Source: Paludibacteraceae bacterium
GTDB lineage: Bacteria > Bacteroidota > Bacteroidia > Bacteroidales > Paludibacteraceae
Assembly (NCBI GenBank): GCA_017632345.1
Contig: JAGBRL010000072.1
Coordinates: 1 to 38,625 of the forward strand
Reading direction: 5' to 3'
DNA length: 38,625 nucleotides
Shown here: positions 15,655-24,877 of the stretch, piece after piece
Position numbering within the stretch: position 1 is the first letter of the stretch
How the letters are laid out: each line of letters opens with the position of its first letter
The notes under the pieces: generated by a model
Told to the model about the DNA's origin: nothing
What the model saw: only the letters and a program-made list of their open reading frames with translations
Databases searched by the model: none
Translations under genes and position numbers: made by a program

Positions 15655-17283
15655 TTATCTCTTCTTCGCCTTACTCTTTACATTTTTTTTGAATCCGTTT
15701 CTATACGCCTCAGGACTCTGAAGCAATTCCACGGCCTTCAAATAAAGCTCATTGCTCTGATTTATAATCTGATAATACTCGCTGACGCTCCACAAATCCC
15801 TTGCAATAACAGCCTTCAGCTGCAAAGCGATAAGGTCTTTAGACTTTTCAAACTCCTCCTCGTTATAATCAACCTTCTCCGCCTTTCCTGCCTCTACCAG
15901 TCCGTTCATCATCAGTGAGTCAGCGGCGAAGTCTGACAAATATCTCTTAAATCCTCCGTTTTTGTCTGAATACATAGACTCCAACTTCTTTCTATTCTGT
16001 TCCACGTAATTCAGAACAAACTTGTTGAGTGCGCCCTTAGCCACCAAATCACGGTGATAATTAGTGAAAAGAGTTGTGTCTATCGGCACGAAAATATCAG
16101 GCATCACGCCCCCGCCGCCGTAAACTGTTCTGCCCAGCACTTTAGTCTCAAATTTCAGCGAATCATGAAAAACGATACTGTCTTCGTGCATAAGCTCACC
16201 ATGATTGTAGCGCTCTATCAAATCTTTGTTATAGTCATCGCCTTTGTCTTTGTAAGGACGCTGAATGCAACGTCCCGACGGAGTGTAATATCTTGCCACA
16301 GTCAGGCGCATCATAGAGCCGTCCGGCAACGGCACCGGCTTCTGAACCAGCCCTTTACCGAAAGTTCTGCGTCCGACAATCAGCCCTCGGTCATTATCCT
16401 GAACAGCGCCCGCAAGAATCTCGCTCGCAGAAGCCGAACCCTCGTCAACAAGAAGCACAAGATTTCCCTCTTTGAAATTGCCTATAGCCGAAGATATATA
16501 GGTCTGACGAGGATGGTTAGTGCCCTCTGTATATACGATAAGCTGTCCCGAAGGAAGGTACTCGTTCGCAAGCCTTTCCGCCGCGCTCAAATATCCGCCT
16601 CCATTATCTTGCAAGTCCAGTATGAGCGACTTCACTCCCTGCTTTTTAAGTTTAAGGTAAGCCTCGTTATACTCGTCAACAGTTGTGGCGCTAAAACGGT
16701 TCAGCTTGATATAACCGATTTCAGGTGTAACCATATAAGCCGCATCTATGCTGTAGATAGGAATTTTGTCTCTGACAATCTTAAAGCTTATCAGATCCTT
16801 CACGCCGCGGCGCAGCACCTTCACCTCTACCGAAGTGCCCTTTTTCCCTCTCAGTTTCTTCTGAATATCGGTAGTAGAGACTTTCTTTCCTGCAATCGAC
16901 GTATCGTTGACCGCCACGATTCGGTCTCCGGCTCTGATGCCCACCTTTTCAGAAGGCCCGCCGCTGATGGTCTGAATAACCAGAAGCGTGTCTTCCATCA
17001 TCTGGAACTGCACCCCGATACCGTCAAAACTGCCGTCGAGCGGCTCGTTCATTTTCTGCACCTCTTCTGCCGGTATGTACATAGAATGGGGGTCAAGGTT
17101 ATGCAACATATCCTTGATAGCCTCCTCAATCATCTTCTTCTCGTTGATTGTATCTACATAATAAGACTGAATAGCGTACGAAACCAACGCAAATTTCTGA
17201 ACCTCAGACGACATATATATCTGAGCTTTTGTTCCTAAGGCCGCAACAACAGCGACAAACGTAAATATTAATCTTCTAATCAT
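15655..17283 (-). CDS. S41-family C-terminal processing peptidase (CtpA-like)
   Basis: A 541-aa exported serine protease. After a signal peptide (residues 1-19, MIRRLIFTFVAVVAALGTKA) comes an N-terminal helical region, a PDZ domain (about 70-150, GIGVQFQMMEDTLLVIQ to GIRAGDRIVAVNDTSIAG) and the S41 catalytic domain with the Ser-containing motif VDEGSASASEIL and the Lys-containing TFGKGLVQ. The C-terminal helical extension is normal for Bacteroidetes members. Such proteases trim or degrade periplasmic proteins. The ATG at 17283 is supported by a -7 box at 17302-17309; upstream start codons would fall ahead of the transcript. It precedes tilS by 17 nt. Confidence 0.94.
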   Translation of the reverse strand: MIRRLIFTFVAVVAALGTKAQIYMSSEVQKFALVSYAIQSYYVDTINEKKMIEEAIKDMLHNLDPHSMYIPAEEVQKMNEPLDGSFDGIGVQFQMMEDTLLVIQTISGGPSEKVGIRAGDRIVAVNDTSIAGKKVSTTDIQKKLRGKKGTSVEVKVLRRGVKDLISFKIVRDKIPIYSIDAAYMVTPEIGYIKLNRFSATTVDEYNEAYLKLKKQGVKSLILDLQDNGGGYLSAAERLANEYLPSGQLIVYTEGTNHPRQTYISSAIGNFKEGNLVLLVDEGSASASEILAGAVQDNDRGLIVGRRTFGKGLVQKPVPLPDGSMMRLTVARYYTPSGRCIQRPYKDKGDDYNKDLIERYNHGELMHEDSIVFHDSLKFETKVLGRTVYGGGGVMPDIFVPIDTTLFTNYHRDLVAKGALNKFVLNYVEQNRKKLESMYSDKNGGFKRYLSDFAADSLMMNGLVEAGKAEKVDYNEEEFEKSKDLIALQLKAVIARDLWSVSEYYQIINQSNELYLKAVELLQSPEAYRNGFKKNVKSKAKKR

Positions 17284-17301
17284 CTTTATCCAAAATCTAC
17301 G

Positions 17302-17309
17302 CAAATATA
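17302..17309 (-). promoter_or_regulatory. Predicted -7 box of the S41 peptidase-tilS unit
   Basis: The minus strand reads TATATTTG, an exact consensus match 18 nt before the ATG at 17283. No TTG is found at the expected -33 position. Confidence 0.5.
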
Positions 17310-17368
17310 GACATTTTTTTTGAAAAAACACACAGACAAACATCTTTCGCTCACGGCGACATTATTTA

Positions 17369-17548
17369 AGGCAACCTTTATAAATTCAGATTTGACTTTT
17401 TCATCATCAATCATCATCCGGGACGTCTGACTTAAAATCAGTCTATCTTGCTCATTTTTGCTCAGTTACGACATAAGCATAGCTCCTTATCAAGCCCAAA
17501 CTGAAAACTCACAAAATTATTTTAACCTAATTTACAGAAGTTGTCGCA
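17369..17548. repeat. Dispersed repeat, widely spaced facing arms (copy E)
   Basis: The left arm AGGCAACCTTTATAAATT (from 17369) and the facing right arm CCTAATTTACAGAAGTTGTC (to about 17546) enclose about 140 nt. The arms are diverged from the consensus but in the same orientation as in the compact copies B, C and F. The pair nearly fills the gap between the TerB-like gene and the S41 promoter. An open frame without a clear start runs through the middle on the minus strand. Confidence 0.4.
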
Positions 17549-17566
17549 AATAAAACATTTATGTGT

Positions 17567-19072
17567 CTATTTTTCAAATCCATCATAAAAAGCCACACCA
17601 AAATAGCCCATCCTAAACTTTAGTTTTAGTTCGCTACCCTTTTCATGACGGTTGAAGGTGGAATTAGAAACTTCTATAACACTCATGGATTTGTCGTTTT
17701 TCACACTTTCCATTTGCATGCCAGAAAACATCGGCAGCGTCTCCAAACAGAGTTTATTACGTTCTGAGACACACTTCCTTTTGCAGTTCTCAAAATCACT
17801 GTCTGCAAGAGAAACTTTAGAAATATCCAGATAGTAATCAGTATATTCTCTCCTTCTTCCATCTCTATACCTAACCTTCGTATCTGCTCTCTTTCCGTTC
17901 ACTTGAGCGGTCTTAACAATAATCCCGTCGTTACAGAATGTGTCATTTCCAACCAAATACAATACGTTAGACACATACCAAAAAAGCAAACCTATAACTA
18001 CCACAGAAAGCAGAACAGAAACAATTATCCCTCTTAGCTGCAATCTATTATCACTCTTTGTTCTTAAAATTGGAATATCTAACGATTCTGGTTCGCGAAT
18101 TAAAAAGTACGAAATTAAAGGAATAGCTATGCATACCACTAACGTAAACCAAAAAAAGAGAGTGCCATCACTGAGTTCTGCTGACATCAGGTGTTTTGCG
18201 TATCTGTCGTTTACATAATACAATGTGCCAAAAACAATAACAGAAGCAACAATGAAAATAACGTTCAAAAGGCTAAGTTTTGAAGTCTTTTTAGAAATTT
18301 TAGCATCAAAACTGGCAAATGTGTTTACGTTTGCACTAAATATATTTGCCATCAAGTCCGCCGCCGGGTATCTGTTTCCTTTGTTGCCGAAGTGCTGTTC
18401 ATACCAACGTTGGGCATTGCCGCGTGTAAATTCGGTCATTAGATATTCAAACACATCTCTGTTTATCTTCATTCCTTCCACACAGAGACGTTCCAGCATT
18501 TTGACTTCCGATTTGCGGCCATCCTCAGTTATATGGTTGTCTGCCATAGCAAGACGGAAGAGCATATACATAATATACATGCGGTCATCTTCTGTCACAA
18601 ACCGCGACAACTCTTCTGCCATCTCCTTGCCATAAATGTCCCGCTTGAAATGAAATGAGTCCTGCCCTTTCATAACACAACTGTCTCCGCTTTTAAAAGC
18701 GTACACATCTATAAGAGACTCACGTTTTGTTTTTTTCCCGATACTCATCTCTCTGTCGGTAAACTCTTTGAGCAGAGCTATTGCTTCAAGCTGAAAATCC
18801 GGAGGAATTACCTCGCGAATATAGCGCACAATCAAGTCCAACTTATCTCTTTGGTCTGCATTATCGTCCGACCTGGTCAAATACGTCATCAGGTAAATCA
18901 GGCTAAAGTGAAGACGCTTCGGGTCGCTTGCCATCTGAACTCGAATACCATCCTCATCGGAGCACATACGGTACAATTTATATTCCTTAAAGATAGTCAC
19001 GAACAAGAAAATTGCCAGAACTAATATAAGCGCGTACAACGCAAAATAAAGAACGTAAAAATACTCTTCCAT
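17567..19072 (-). CDS. TerB-like membrane protein of unknown function
   Basis: A 501-aa protein that I do not recognise as a named family. One membrane helix lies at residues about 6-28. It is followed by a helical cytoplasmic region to about residue 260 whose segments (LIVRYIREVIPPDFQLEAIALLKEF and MLFRLAMADNHITEDGRKSE) resemble TerB/DjlA-type helical domains. Three further hydrophobic segments follow (about 273-292, 308-330 and 350-372). A C-terminal domain of about 130 residues with four Cys is probably outside the membrane. No J-domain or enzymatic motif is seen. It is a probable single-gene unit, separated from the AsmA-like gene by a terminator. Confidence 0.8.
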   Translation of the reverse strand: MEEYFYVLYFALYALILVLAIFLFVTIFKEYKLYRMCSDEDGIRVQMASDPKRLHFSLIYLMTYLTRSDDNADQRDKLDLIVRYIREVIPPDFQLEAIALLKEFTDREMSIGKKTKRESLIDVYAFKSGDSCVMKGQDSFHFKRDIYGKEMAEELSRFVTEDDRMYIMYMLFRLAMADNHITEDGRKSEVKMLERLCVEGMKINRDVFEYLMTEFTRGNAQRWYEQHFGNKGNRYPAADLMANIFSANVNTFASFDAKISKKTSKLSLLNVIFIVASVIVFGTLYYVNDRYAKHLMSAELSDGTLFFWFTLVVCIAIPLISYFLIREPESLDIPILRTKSDNRLQLRGIIVSVLLSVVVIGLLFWYVSNVLYLVGNDTFCNDGIIVKTAQVNGKRADTKVRYRDGRRREYTDYYLDISKVSLADSDFENCKRKCVSERNKLCLETLPMFSGMQMESVKNDKSMSVIEVSNSTFNRHEKGSELKLKFRMGYFGVAFYDGFEK

Positions 19073-19163
19073 AAAAAGCCTTTTAAATTTCGATAATTTA
19101 TCTTACAACAATCATAAAACTGGCGCAAGTTATAAAAAATATTTCTGCTGCGCAATAACAGAC

Positions 19164-19201
19164 AAAAAACGAAGGGAACACTTCGTTCAGCATTCCCTTC
19201 G
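19164..19201 (-). terminator. Rho-independent terminator of the AsmA-like gene
   Basis: A perfect 9-bp stem (19170-19178 with 19193-19201, CGAAGGGAA) with a 14-nt loop is followed on the minus strand by TTTTTT, about 42 nt after the stop codon at 19243. Confidence 0.85.
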
Positions 19202-19215
19202 TCAAGACATCTTCT

Positions 19216-19236
19216 GTAGGTGAGTTCTATAAAACT
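19216..19236 (-). repeat. Diverged solo arm of the dispersed repeat (copy H)
   Basis: The plus strand GTAGGTGAGTTCTATAAAAC resembles the TTAGGCAAATTCTATAAATT arm (15 of 20). It lies in the 3' untranslated region between the AsmA-like stop codon and its terminator. This is the weakest member and could be chance. Confidence 0.25.
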
Positions 19237-19242
19237 TTGCAA

Positions 19243-22125
19243 TTACTTAACCTTGCTTTCAGCCTCCTTGACCATCTTGTCTGTCTTCTCCTTAGTAGAA
19301 GAGATAAGTTTGTTTGCATTAGCTTCGGCATCCTTGTTCAGTTTATCAGCCTTTTTCTTAGCCTCCTTCACAAGAGCGTCGCCAGCCTTCTGCTTAGCTA
19401 TTTTGTCAAGTTTATTTTTAGCGCCGGCCACCATTTTATCAGACTGTTTCTGAGCCTCGTCAACAAGCTTCTGACCGCTTTCAGCAGCCGCCTTGCGCAT
19501 TTTTTCCGCATTTGCTTCAGCCTCGGCCATCATCTTTTTCTGAGTTGCCTTTGCATTCTCCAAATTCTTCAGAGCGACCTTGTACACCACCTCGTTTACT
19601 TTGTCTTTCACCACATCCTTCACGGCGTCTGTAGTTGACTTTGCGCTAACAGAAATTTTAGGGTCAGTAAATGTACCGCCAATTTTAACATCAAACTTCA
19701 AAGGCAACTTAGGCGCGGTCTCGTTAGGCATCTCCACCGTAGTTACGTAGTCAAGCGTCTGGTCCAGACCAGAAGAACCCGACACCACCAGCTTAGATGA
19801 GCCAACCTTTGCATCGAACGGTTCGGTCTCCATACGACCGTCTTTAATTTTGAATCCGACAATCAAATCCTTGATAGCCGGATTTTTCAGCTCTTTTATA
19901 TTAAGTTTGTCAGCCAAATTATCAAGAGCCTTCACACCTTTAAGCTTCACCTCGTTAGACTCGAAGTCGCCAAGACCAGAAACAGAAGCCAAGTCAGGCA
20001 TCATGTCAGAACCAAGCAACGAACTGAAGTCAAGCCCCATAGAGAAGTCGCCGTCCGCATCAGAAAGAGCCGGAACAAAAGCCTTCAACGTTTCAATACC
20101 AGAGAATACCTTAGAGATTGACATATTCTTCATATTGAACTTAAGGTCAACCTTAGGCGAGTTCACATTCTTAGTGCTATAAGCTCCGCTCAGCGCCAGT
20201 TTTCCGCCAAAAGCGTCAGTAGAAAGGTTCTTTATATTGACAACCTGATCCTTTACCTCCAACTCGCCAGAAGCGTTATTCATCACAATTTTATCATAGA
20301 CAAGCTCATTGAACTTCACATCCATTTCAAAGTCTATGTTAGCCGGAATTTCGATAACCGTCATCGACGTAGTGTCCTCGTCTTCCACAATCACTTCAGA
20401 AGCAGAAGTGTCTTCCGTTATAAAATCATTCAAATTGAAGTAATTAGAAGAGACAGCAAGCTTTCCTTTAATTGTCTCATCCTTAAAGAGATAAGGGATA
20501 AAGTTTTCAAGTTTACCGTTAGCTTGAATATCATTCTTGCCCAACTTCACGTCCAGATCCGTCAAATTGACAAAAGCAGTTGCGAAATCCAAGTTAGCCT
20601 TAGCCACCTTCACATCATAAGGCATGCCCTGCATTTCAAGGAGCATATCAGCAAGATTCAAGTTACCGGCAACCGCAAACTTGTCAAACTGTTCATTCTC
20701 CACATAAGAAAGTTTACCCTTCGCGTCAAGGTCAGCCACCAGCACGCCGTTCATCGACATACTGTCAAGCGGCACAACATCCTTCAGTTTTCCGAGGTCA
20801 ATCTTACCCTTAGCACCGAAATCGAAATCAGGGTCAGACACAGGAGTTTTAAGGCCAACACGCGCCTCAAACGGATTGCCCGCCATATTGAACTTAAGCG
20901 AAGGCACATCAATCACGGTCAAGTCTGCAACACCGCCCGGGTTCGTAGCTCTCGCCTTTATGTCGACACCTTTAATATCGCTCGGCAAATCCGGATATTT
21001 CAGCATAGCGTCAATAATTTCAAGATTCACATCGAAAGCCGGAAGGTTTTCGCCCTGCATACGCCCTTTCGCCACAGCAGAAAGCTTGACATCCCCAGCA
21101 GTCTTCAGCGAAGCAAAATCCTTAGCATAAACCGCAGGAATTAGCGAAAGAATCTGTTTAAAGTCTATGTCCGGAGTCTTAAGAGCCAAGTCCATATCAA
21201 TCGTTGCAGAATCCACAAGATGCACAAAACCGTCGAACTGAGCCTTTATTTCGTTAAGAGCCACGCTATTCTGCGAGAAGACAAACTTGTTATTGCTCAA
21301 ATCTGCGTCAATATCAACATCCGCATCAATCTTAGCCTTAGACAGATAAGGAATCTTGTCCATGTACAATGAAAGCGCATCGATGTCAAGAGCCGTTTTC
21401 AGTTTAGCAGCCGCATCGCTCACAGAACCGGAGAAATCCAGCTTGACGTTATCCACAGAGGTAGCAAGCGCCGAGGCCTTGTCTGCAAAAGCGACCTTGC
21501 CTATAGCCAAGTTGAGCACGTCAACATTAGCAAGAGAGTTCATGTCAACCGTGCCGCCTTGCGCCATATCACCCTCCAGATACAGGTCAAAGTCCGAGAC
21601 TGCGGCAAACATCTTAGACTGTTTGTCAATAAACTTAACGTTCAGATTTTCCACCTTGACGCTCTCCAAAGACAAGCCGAAAGGCGAAGCCGCAGAGGTG
21701 TCCTCCTCTACAGTTTCAGTTGTATCCGACAAAGAGCCCAAGATATCCCAGTTAGCCTTGCCGTTTTCCAAAACCTTAGCCTTGGCTGTAGCGTCAATAA
21801 GCTCAACCTTGTTAATCTCGTAAGAGTCTGAGAAGAGGCTTGCGATGTTAAGAACAACGTACATTCGCTTAACATCCAGCAGCGTGTCGTTTGCAAACGT
21901 ATCCACACCAGCCACACCAAAATTCTCGATACCAACAGAGGCGTGCGGAAAATCTCTGAAAAAACTAAGAGACAAATCGCCCATATAAATTTCGGCGTCC
22001 AACATCTTGTTAGCCTCCGAGATAGCCACGTCCTTCAGTTTTCCCTGAATCGCGTAAGGCAAAAGCAACAGCAGCGCGACAAACACCGCCAGCACAATAC
22101 CTGCAATTTTAAATAATTTCTTCAT
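19243..22125 (-). CDS. AsmA-family protein with charged coiled-coil tail
   Basis: A 960-aa protein anchored by an N-terminal helix (residues 4-28, LFKIAGIVLAVFVALLLLLPYA) with a very large periplasmic part. The AsmA N-terminal region is clear (ISEANKMLDAEIYMGDLSLSFFRDFPHASVGIENF, VKRMYVVLNIASLF, ANWDIL), followed by repeated beta-strand units (KLAVSSNYFNLNDF, VKFNELVYDKIVMNNASGEL). AsmA-like proteins are thought to form lipid-transfer bridges or to affect outer-membrane assembly. The last 120 residues or so (about 838-960) are very rich in Lys, Ala, Glu and Asp, with heptad-like spacing (KKKADKLNKDAEANANKLIS), an apolipoprotein-like tail I do not regard as part of the basic domain. The cysteine synthase gene lies 72 nt upstream. 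Confidence 0.9.
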   Translation of the reverse strand: MKKLFKIAGIVLAVFVALLLLLPYAIQGKLKDVAISEANKMLDAEIYMGDLSLSFFRDFPHASVGIENFGVAGVDTFANDTLLDVKRMYVVLNIASLFSDSYEINKVELIDATAKAKVLENGKANWDILGSLSDTTETVEEDTSAASPFGLSLESVKVENLNVKFIDKQSKMFAAVSDFDLYLEGDMAQGGTVDMNSLANVDVLNLAIGKVAFADKASALATSVDNVKLDFSGSVSDAAAKLKTALDIDALSLYMDKIPYLSKAKIDADVDIDADLSNNKFVFSQNSVALNEIKAQFDGFVHLVDSATIDMDLALKTPDIDFKQILSLIPAVYAKDFASLKTAGDVKLSAVAKGRMQGENLPAFDVNLEIIDAMLKYPDLPSDIKGVDIKARATNPGGVADLTVIDVPSLKFNMAGNPFEARVGLKTPVSDPDFDFGAKGKIDLGKLKDVVPLDSMSMNGVLVADLDAKGKLSYVENEQFDKFAVAGNLNLADMLLEMQGMPYDVKVAKANLDFATAFVNLTDLDVKLGKNDIQANGKLENFIPYLFKDETIKGKLAVSSNYFNLNDFITEDTSASEVIVEDEDTTSMTVIEIPANIDFEMDVKFNELVYDKIVMNNASGELEVKDQVVNIKNLSTDAFGGKLALSGAYSTKNVNSPKVDLKFNMKNMSISKVFSGIETLKAFVPALSDADGDFSMGLDFSSLLGSDMMPDLASVSGLGDFESNEVKLKGVKALDNLADKLNIKELKNPAIKDLIVGFKIKDGRMETEPFDAKVGSSKLVVSGSSGLDQTLDYVTTVEMPNETAPKLPLKFDVKIGGTFTDPKISVSAKSTTDAVKDVVKDKVNEVVYKVALKNLENAKATQKKMMAEAEANAEKMRKAAAESGQKLVDEAQKQSDKMVAGAKNKLDKIAKQKAGDALVKEAKKKADKLNKDAEANANKLISSTKEKTDKMVKEAESKVK

Positions 22126-22197
22126 TTATCTTAAATTAATTGTTGTTCCTATAACCATAAAACACACTTGCAAAATCATGCGGCCGAACAAAAAGCG

Positions 22198-23115
22198 TCA
22201 ATCCTCCAGACCCTCAAACATTTTTGTGCTGAGGTACTTCTCCGCCCTGTCCGGAAAAACCACCACCACATTGCCAGAGTCGATAGTCTCTGCAGTCCTC
22301 AGAGCCGCAAGCATGGCGGCACCACTGCTCATACCTGCAAATATACCCTCTTTGGCTATAATCTCACGCGCCATCGCGATAGCCTCCTCGCTCTCCACCA
22401 TAATCTGCACATCAATGCGCGACGGGTCATATATAGCCGGCACAATCGCCTCTTCCATATTCTTCAAACCCTGAATGTAATGACCTTTTATAGGATGCGC
22501 GCACACAACCTTAATGTCCGGGTTCTGCTGCTTCAGAAACTTAGACAGCCCCATTATGGTTCCGGAAGTGCCAAGCGCGCACACAAGGTAATCAATCTTG
22601 CCGCCGGTCTGCTTCCAGATCTCGTTAGCCGTATTTTCATAATGCGCGAGGTAATTGTGCGAGTTTGAGAACTGGTCCGGCATAAAATACTTGTCCGGAT
22701 TCTCCTGCACAAGCTTCCTTGCAAGACGTATAGCGCCGTCCGTTCCCTCGTCTGCTGGAGTCAGTATAACCTTTCCTCCATACGACTTTATAATCTTCCT
22801 GCGTTCCACAGACACAGCCGCGCTCATCACAATCTCCACCTTGTAGCCCTTCACGATGCCGGCAATGGCAAGACCGATGCCTGTGTTTCCGGACGTTGGC
22901 TCAATAATAACCTTTCCGGGCTTAAGCAGCCCCTCACGCTCCGCATTCTCTATCATCTGTATAGCAATACGGTCCTTTATGCTTCCGGTAGGATTAAAGC
23001 CCTCCAGTTTCGCATAGATGTTAACACCCTCTCTCTTGCAAAGATTATTAATTCTAACGAGCGGAGTTTGCCCCACCGCCTCCAATATATTTGACTTTAC
23101 ACCTTCGTTATTCAT
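22198..23115 (-). CDS. Cysteine synthase (PLP-dependent, CysK/CysM family)
   Basis: A 305-aa fold-type II PLP enzyme that forms cysteine from an activated serine (O-acetylserine or similar) and sulfide. The PLP lysine is Lys47 in NPTGSIKDRIA; the phosphate-binding and substrate loop PTSGNTGIG and the glycine loop ALGTSGTIMG are present, and SSGAAMLAAL lies near the end. The loop IQGLKNMEEAIVPAIYDP is closer to CysM-type than to E. coli CysK enzymes, so the gene symbol is left open. The first codon in frame is GTG at 23118; the ATG at 23115 is preferred. A -7 match lies 20 nt upstream. The gene may be cotranscribed with the AsmA-like gene. Confidence 0.93.
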   Translation of the reverse strand: MNNEGVKSNILEAVGQTPLVRINNLCKREGVNIYAKLEGFNPTGSIKDRIAIQMIENAEREGLLKPGKVIIEPTSGNTGIGLAIAGIVKGYKVEIVMSAAVSVERRKIIKSYGGKVILTPADEGTDGAIRLARKLVQENPDKYFMPDQFSNSHNYLAHYENTANEIWKQTGGKIDYLVCALGTSGTIMGLSKFLKQQNPDIKVVCAHPIKGHYIQGLKNMEEAIVPAIYDPSRIDVQIMVESEEAIAMAREIIAKEGIFAGMSSGAAMLAALRTAETIDSGNVVVVFPDRAEKYLSTKMFEGLED

Positions 23116-23135
23116 CACGTTAAATTATAGACTTG

Positions 23136-23143
23136 CAAATGTA
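23136..23143 (-). promoter_or_regulatory. Predicted -7 box of the cysteine synthase gene
   Basis: The minus strand reads TACATTTG, matching TAnnTTTG, 20 nt before the ATG at 23115. No -33 match was found at the expected spacing. Confidence 0.45.
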
Positions 23144-23280
23144 CTAATTTTTAACAATTTGACATAGTTAAAAAAAGTTAAAAAGAACGCAATATCAAAA
23201 AACGCAGATTTTACGCTTTTGCCTGCCTTAAATAATATTAAAATCAGCCAAACACAGCCCCAAAAAGGGCTAAATACGCA

Positions 23281-23311
23281 TTGCGATTTTCACTGAATTT
23301 ATATATTTTTG
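23281..23311 (+). promoter_or_regulatory. Predicted promoter of the antiporter gene
   Basis: TTG (23281-23283) and TATTTTTG (23304-23311) are separated by 20 nt, close to the Bacteroidetes -33/-7 arrangement. The leader to the ATG at 23326 would be about 10 nt. Confidence 0.5.
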
Positions 23312-23325
23312 CAGAAAAAATTTAC

Positions 23326-24819
23326 ATGTCCATGAATATTCAGATAGAACACATTTTGCTGGCGCTGTCTTTCCTATTTTTTCTAAGCATTATCTCAGGA
23401 AAGATAAGTTCCAAATTTGGCTTGCCTGCCCTGCTGCTCTTTTTGTGCGTCGGTATGATTTGCGGAAGCGACGGGCTTGGGCTTCAGTTTAACAATCCTT
23501 CTACGGCTCAGACTATAGGAACCGTGTCGTTATGCATCATTCTGTTTTCCAGCGGTCTGGATACACGGTTCAGCGACATACGCCCGGTTTTGACACCCGG
23601 AACGTTGCTCGCCACGGTTGGGGTGCTGTTGACAACTGCCATCTCAGGCGTTCTCATATGGCTTTTGCTCGGCAAAACTTACGAAAGCGCGAAGATTGGG
23701 CTGACCTCATCATTGCTTCTTGCAGCAACAATGTCTTCGACAGACTCCGCCTCTGTGTTCTCCATACTGCGCTCCAGCGGCCTGAAGATAAAAGACAAGC
23801 TACGCTCCATGCTCGAGCTTGAGAGCGGAAGCAACGACCCTATGGCGTACGTGCTGGTCATCACTCTGCTTGCGATTGCGCAGACCGACGGCTCGCCAGA
23901 TTACACAACCGCTATTGTGCAGCTTGTTCTGCAGCTCGTCATCGGGGTGGCTGCCGGACTGGGACTTGGAAAACTGAGCTTGTACCTCATAAACAAACTG
24001 AAAATTGACAACTCGTCTCTCTACCCTATACTTGTGCTTACTTTCAGTATATTCATCTTCTCCTTCACATACTTCATAAAGGGGAACGGGTATCTTGCCG
24101 TTTACATAGGCGGACTGGTTGTAGGAAACCACAACTTTGCGCACAAGCGTTCGTCTGTCAGGTTTTTCGACGGTCTTGCTTGGCTTTGCCAGCTGATTAT
24201 GTTCCTCACGCTCGGCCTGCTCGTCAACCCACACGAACTTGTCCCTGTATTTGGCTCCGGGCTTATCATAAGTGTTATGATGATATTCGTGGCACGTCCG
24301 GCGAGCATATTCCTCTGCCTGATCCCGTTCAATGACATCACATTTAAGGAGAAACTTTTTGTATCGTGGTGCGGACTAAGAGGCGCTGTGCCTATAATTT
24401 TTGCCATCCTGCCTCTTTCTGCAAATGTAGAGCACTCACACTTGTTTTTCAACATTGTCTTCTTCTGCACGCTTATCTCGCTGTTAGTTCAAGGCACTTC
24501 CCTGCCGCTTATGGCTCGCTTGCTGAAACTTGACATCAAGGGCAGCGACGAGAACGTCCTCAAAAACTTCGATGTGGATTTCTCTGACGAAATAAAATCT
24601 GTAACCTCCGAAATCTCTTTGACTGAAAAAGCACTGGAAAATGGAAGGCTTCTGATGGATTTGGCACTGCCAGACAAGACGTTGGTTGTAATGATAAAAC
24701 GCAACAACAAATTTTTTGTGCCAACAGGAAAAACGGAGCTGTTTGCTGATGACAAACTATTGATTATAACAGATGACCACACAGCCTTGCGAGAGACCTA
24801 CAAAAGTCTCGGTCTGTAA
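23326..24819 (+). CDS. Potassium/proton antiporter (CPA1, NhaP2/CvrA-like) with TrkA-C domain
   Basis: A 497-aa membrane antiporter. About 12-13 hydrophobic helices occupy residues 5-395, including SGKISSKFGLPALLLFLCVGM, the CPA-type SSTDSASVFSILRSSG and LELESGSNDPMAYVLVITLL (the conserved Asp of the ion-binding site), and CGLRGAVPIIFAILPL. A soluble C-terminal TrkA-C (RCK-C) domain follows (EISLTEKALENGRLLMDLAL to DDKLLIITDDH), used in this subgroup for nucleotide or K+ sensing. It is in the NhaP2/CvrA group, which exchange cytoplasmic K+ or Na+ for protons. The ATG at 23326 follows a predicted promoter; a TTG at 23281 is upstream of the -7 box and is rejected. Confidence 0.92.
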   Translation: MSMNIQIEHILLALSFLFFLSIISGKISSKFGLPALLLFLCVGMICGSDGLGLQFNNPSTAQTIGTVSLCIILFSSGLDTRFSDIRPVLTPGTLLATVGVLLTTAISGVLIWLLLGKTYESAKIGLTSSLLLAATMSSTDSASVFSILRSSGLKIKDKLRSMLELESGSNDPMAYVLVITLLAIAQTDGSPDYTTAIVQLVLQLVIGVAAGLGLGKLSLYLINKLKIDNSSLYPILVLTFSIFIFSFTYFIKGNGYLAVYIGGLVVGNHNFAHKRSSVRFFDGLAWLCQLIMFLTLGLLVNPHELVPVFGSGLIISVMMIFVARPASIFLCLIPFNDITFKEKLFVSWCGLRGAVPIIFAILPLSANVEHSHLFFNIVFFCTLISLLVQGTSLPLMARLLKLDIKGSDENVLKNFDVDFSDEIKSVTSEISLTEKALENGRLLMDLALPDKTLVVMIKRNNKFFVPTGKTELFADDKLLIITDDHTALRETYKSLGL

Positions 24820-24824
24820 CACAC

Positions 24825-24858
24825 AAAAAGCGCGTTTCTGACGAAACGCGCTTTTTTT
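24825..24858. terminator. Bidirectional terminator between the antiporter and def
   Basis: A 10-bp perfect stem (24829-24838 with 24843-24852, AGCGCGTTTC) with a 4-nt loop is flanked by A residues on one side and T residues on the other, so it can end transcripts from both converging genes. Confidence 0.92.
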
Positions 24859-24877
24859 ATTTGCCCTGCAAACCAAA

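Noticed and set aside
23281..23325. Upstream TTG start for the antiporter, adding 15 residues
   Set aside because: The TTG is part of the predicted -33 element, upstream of the transcript start.
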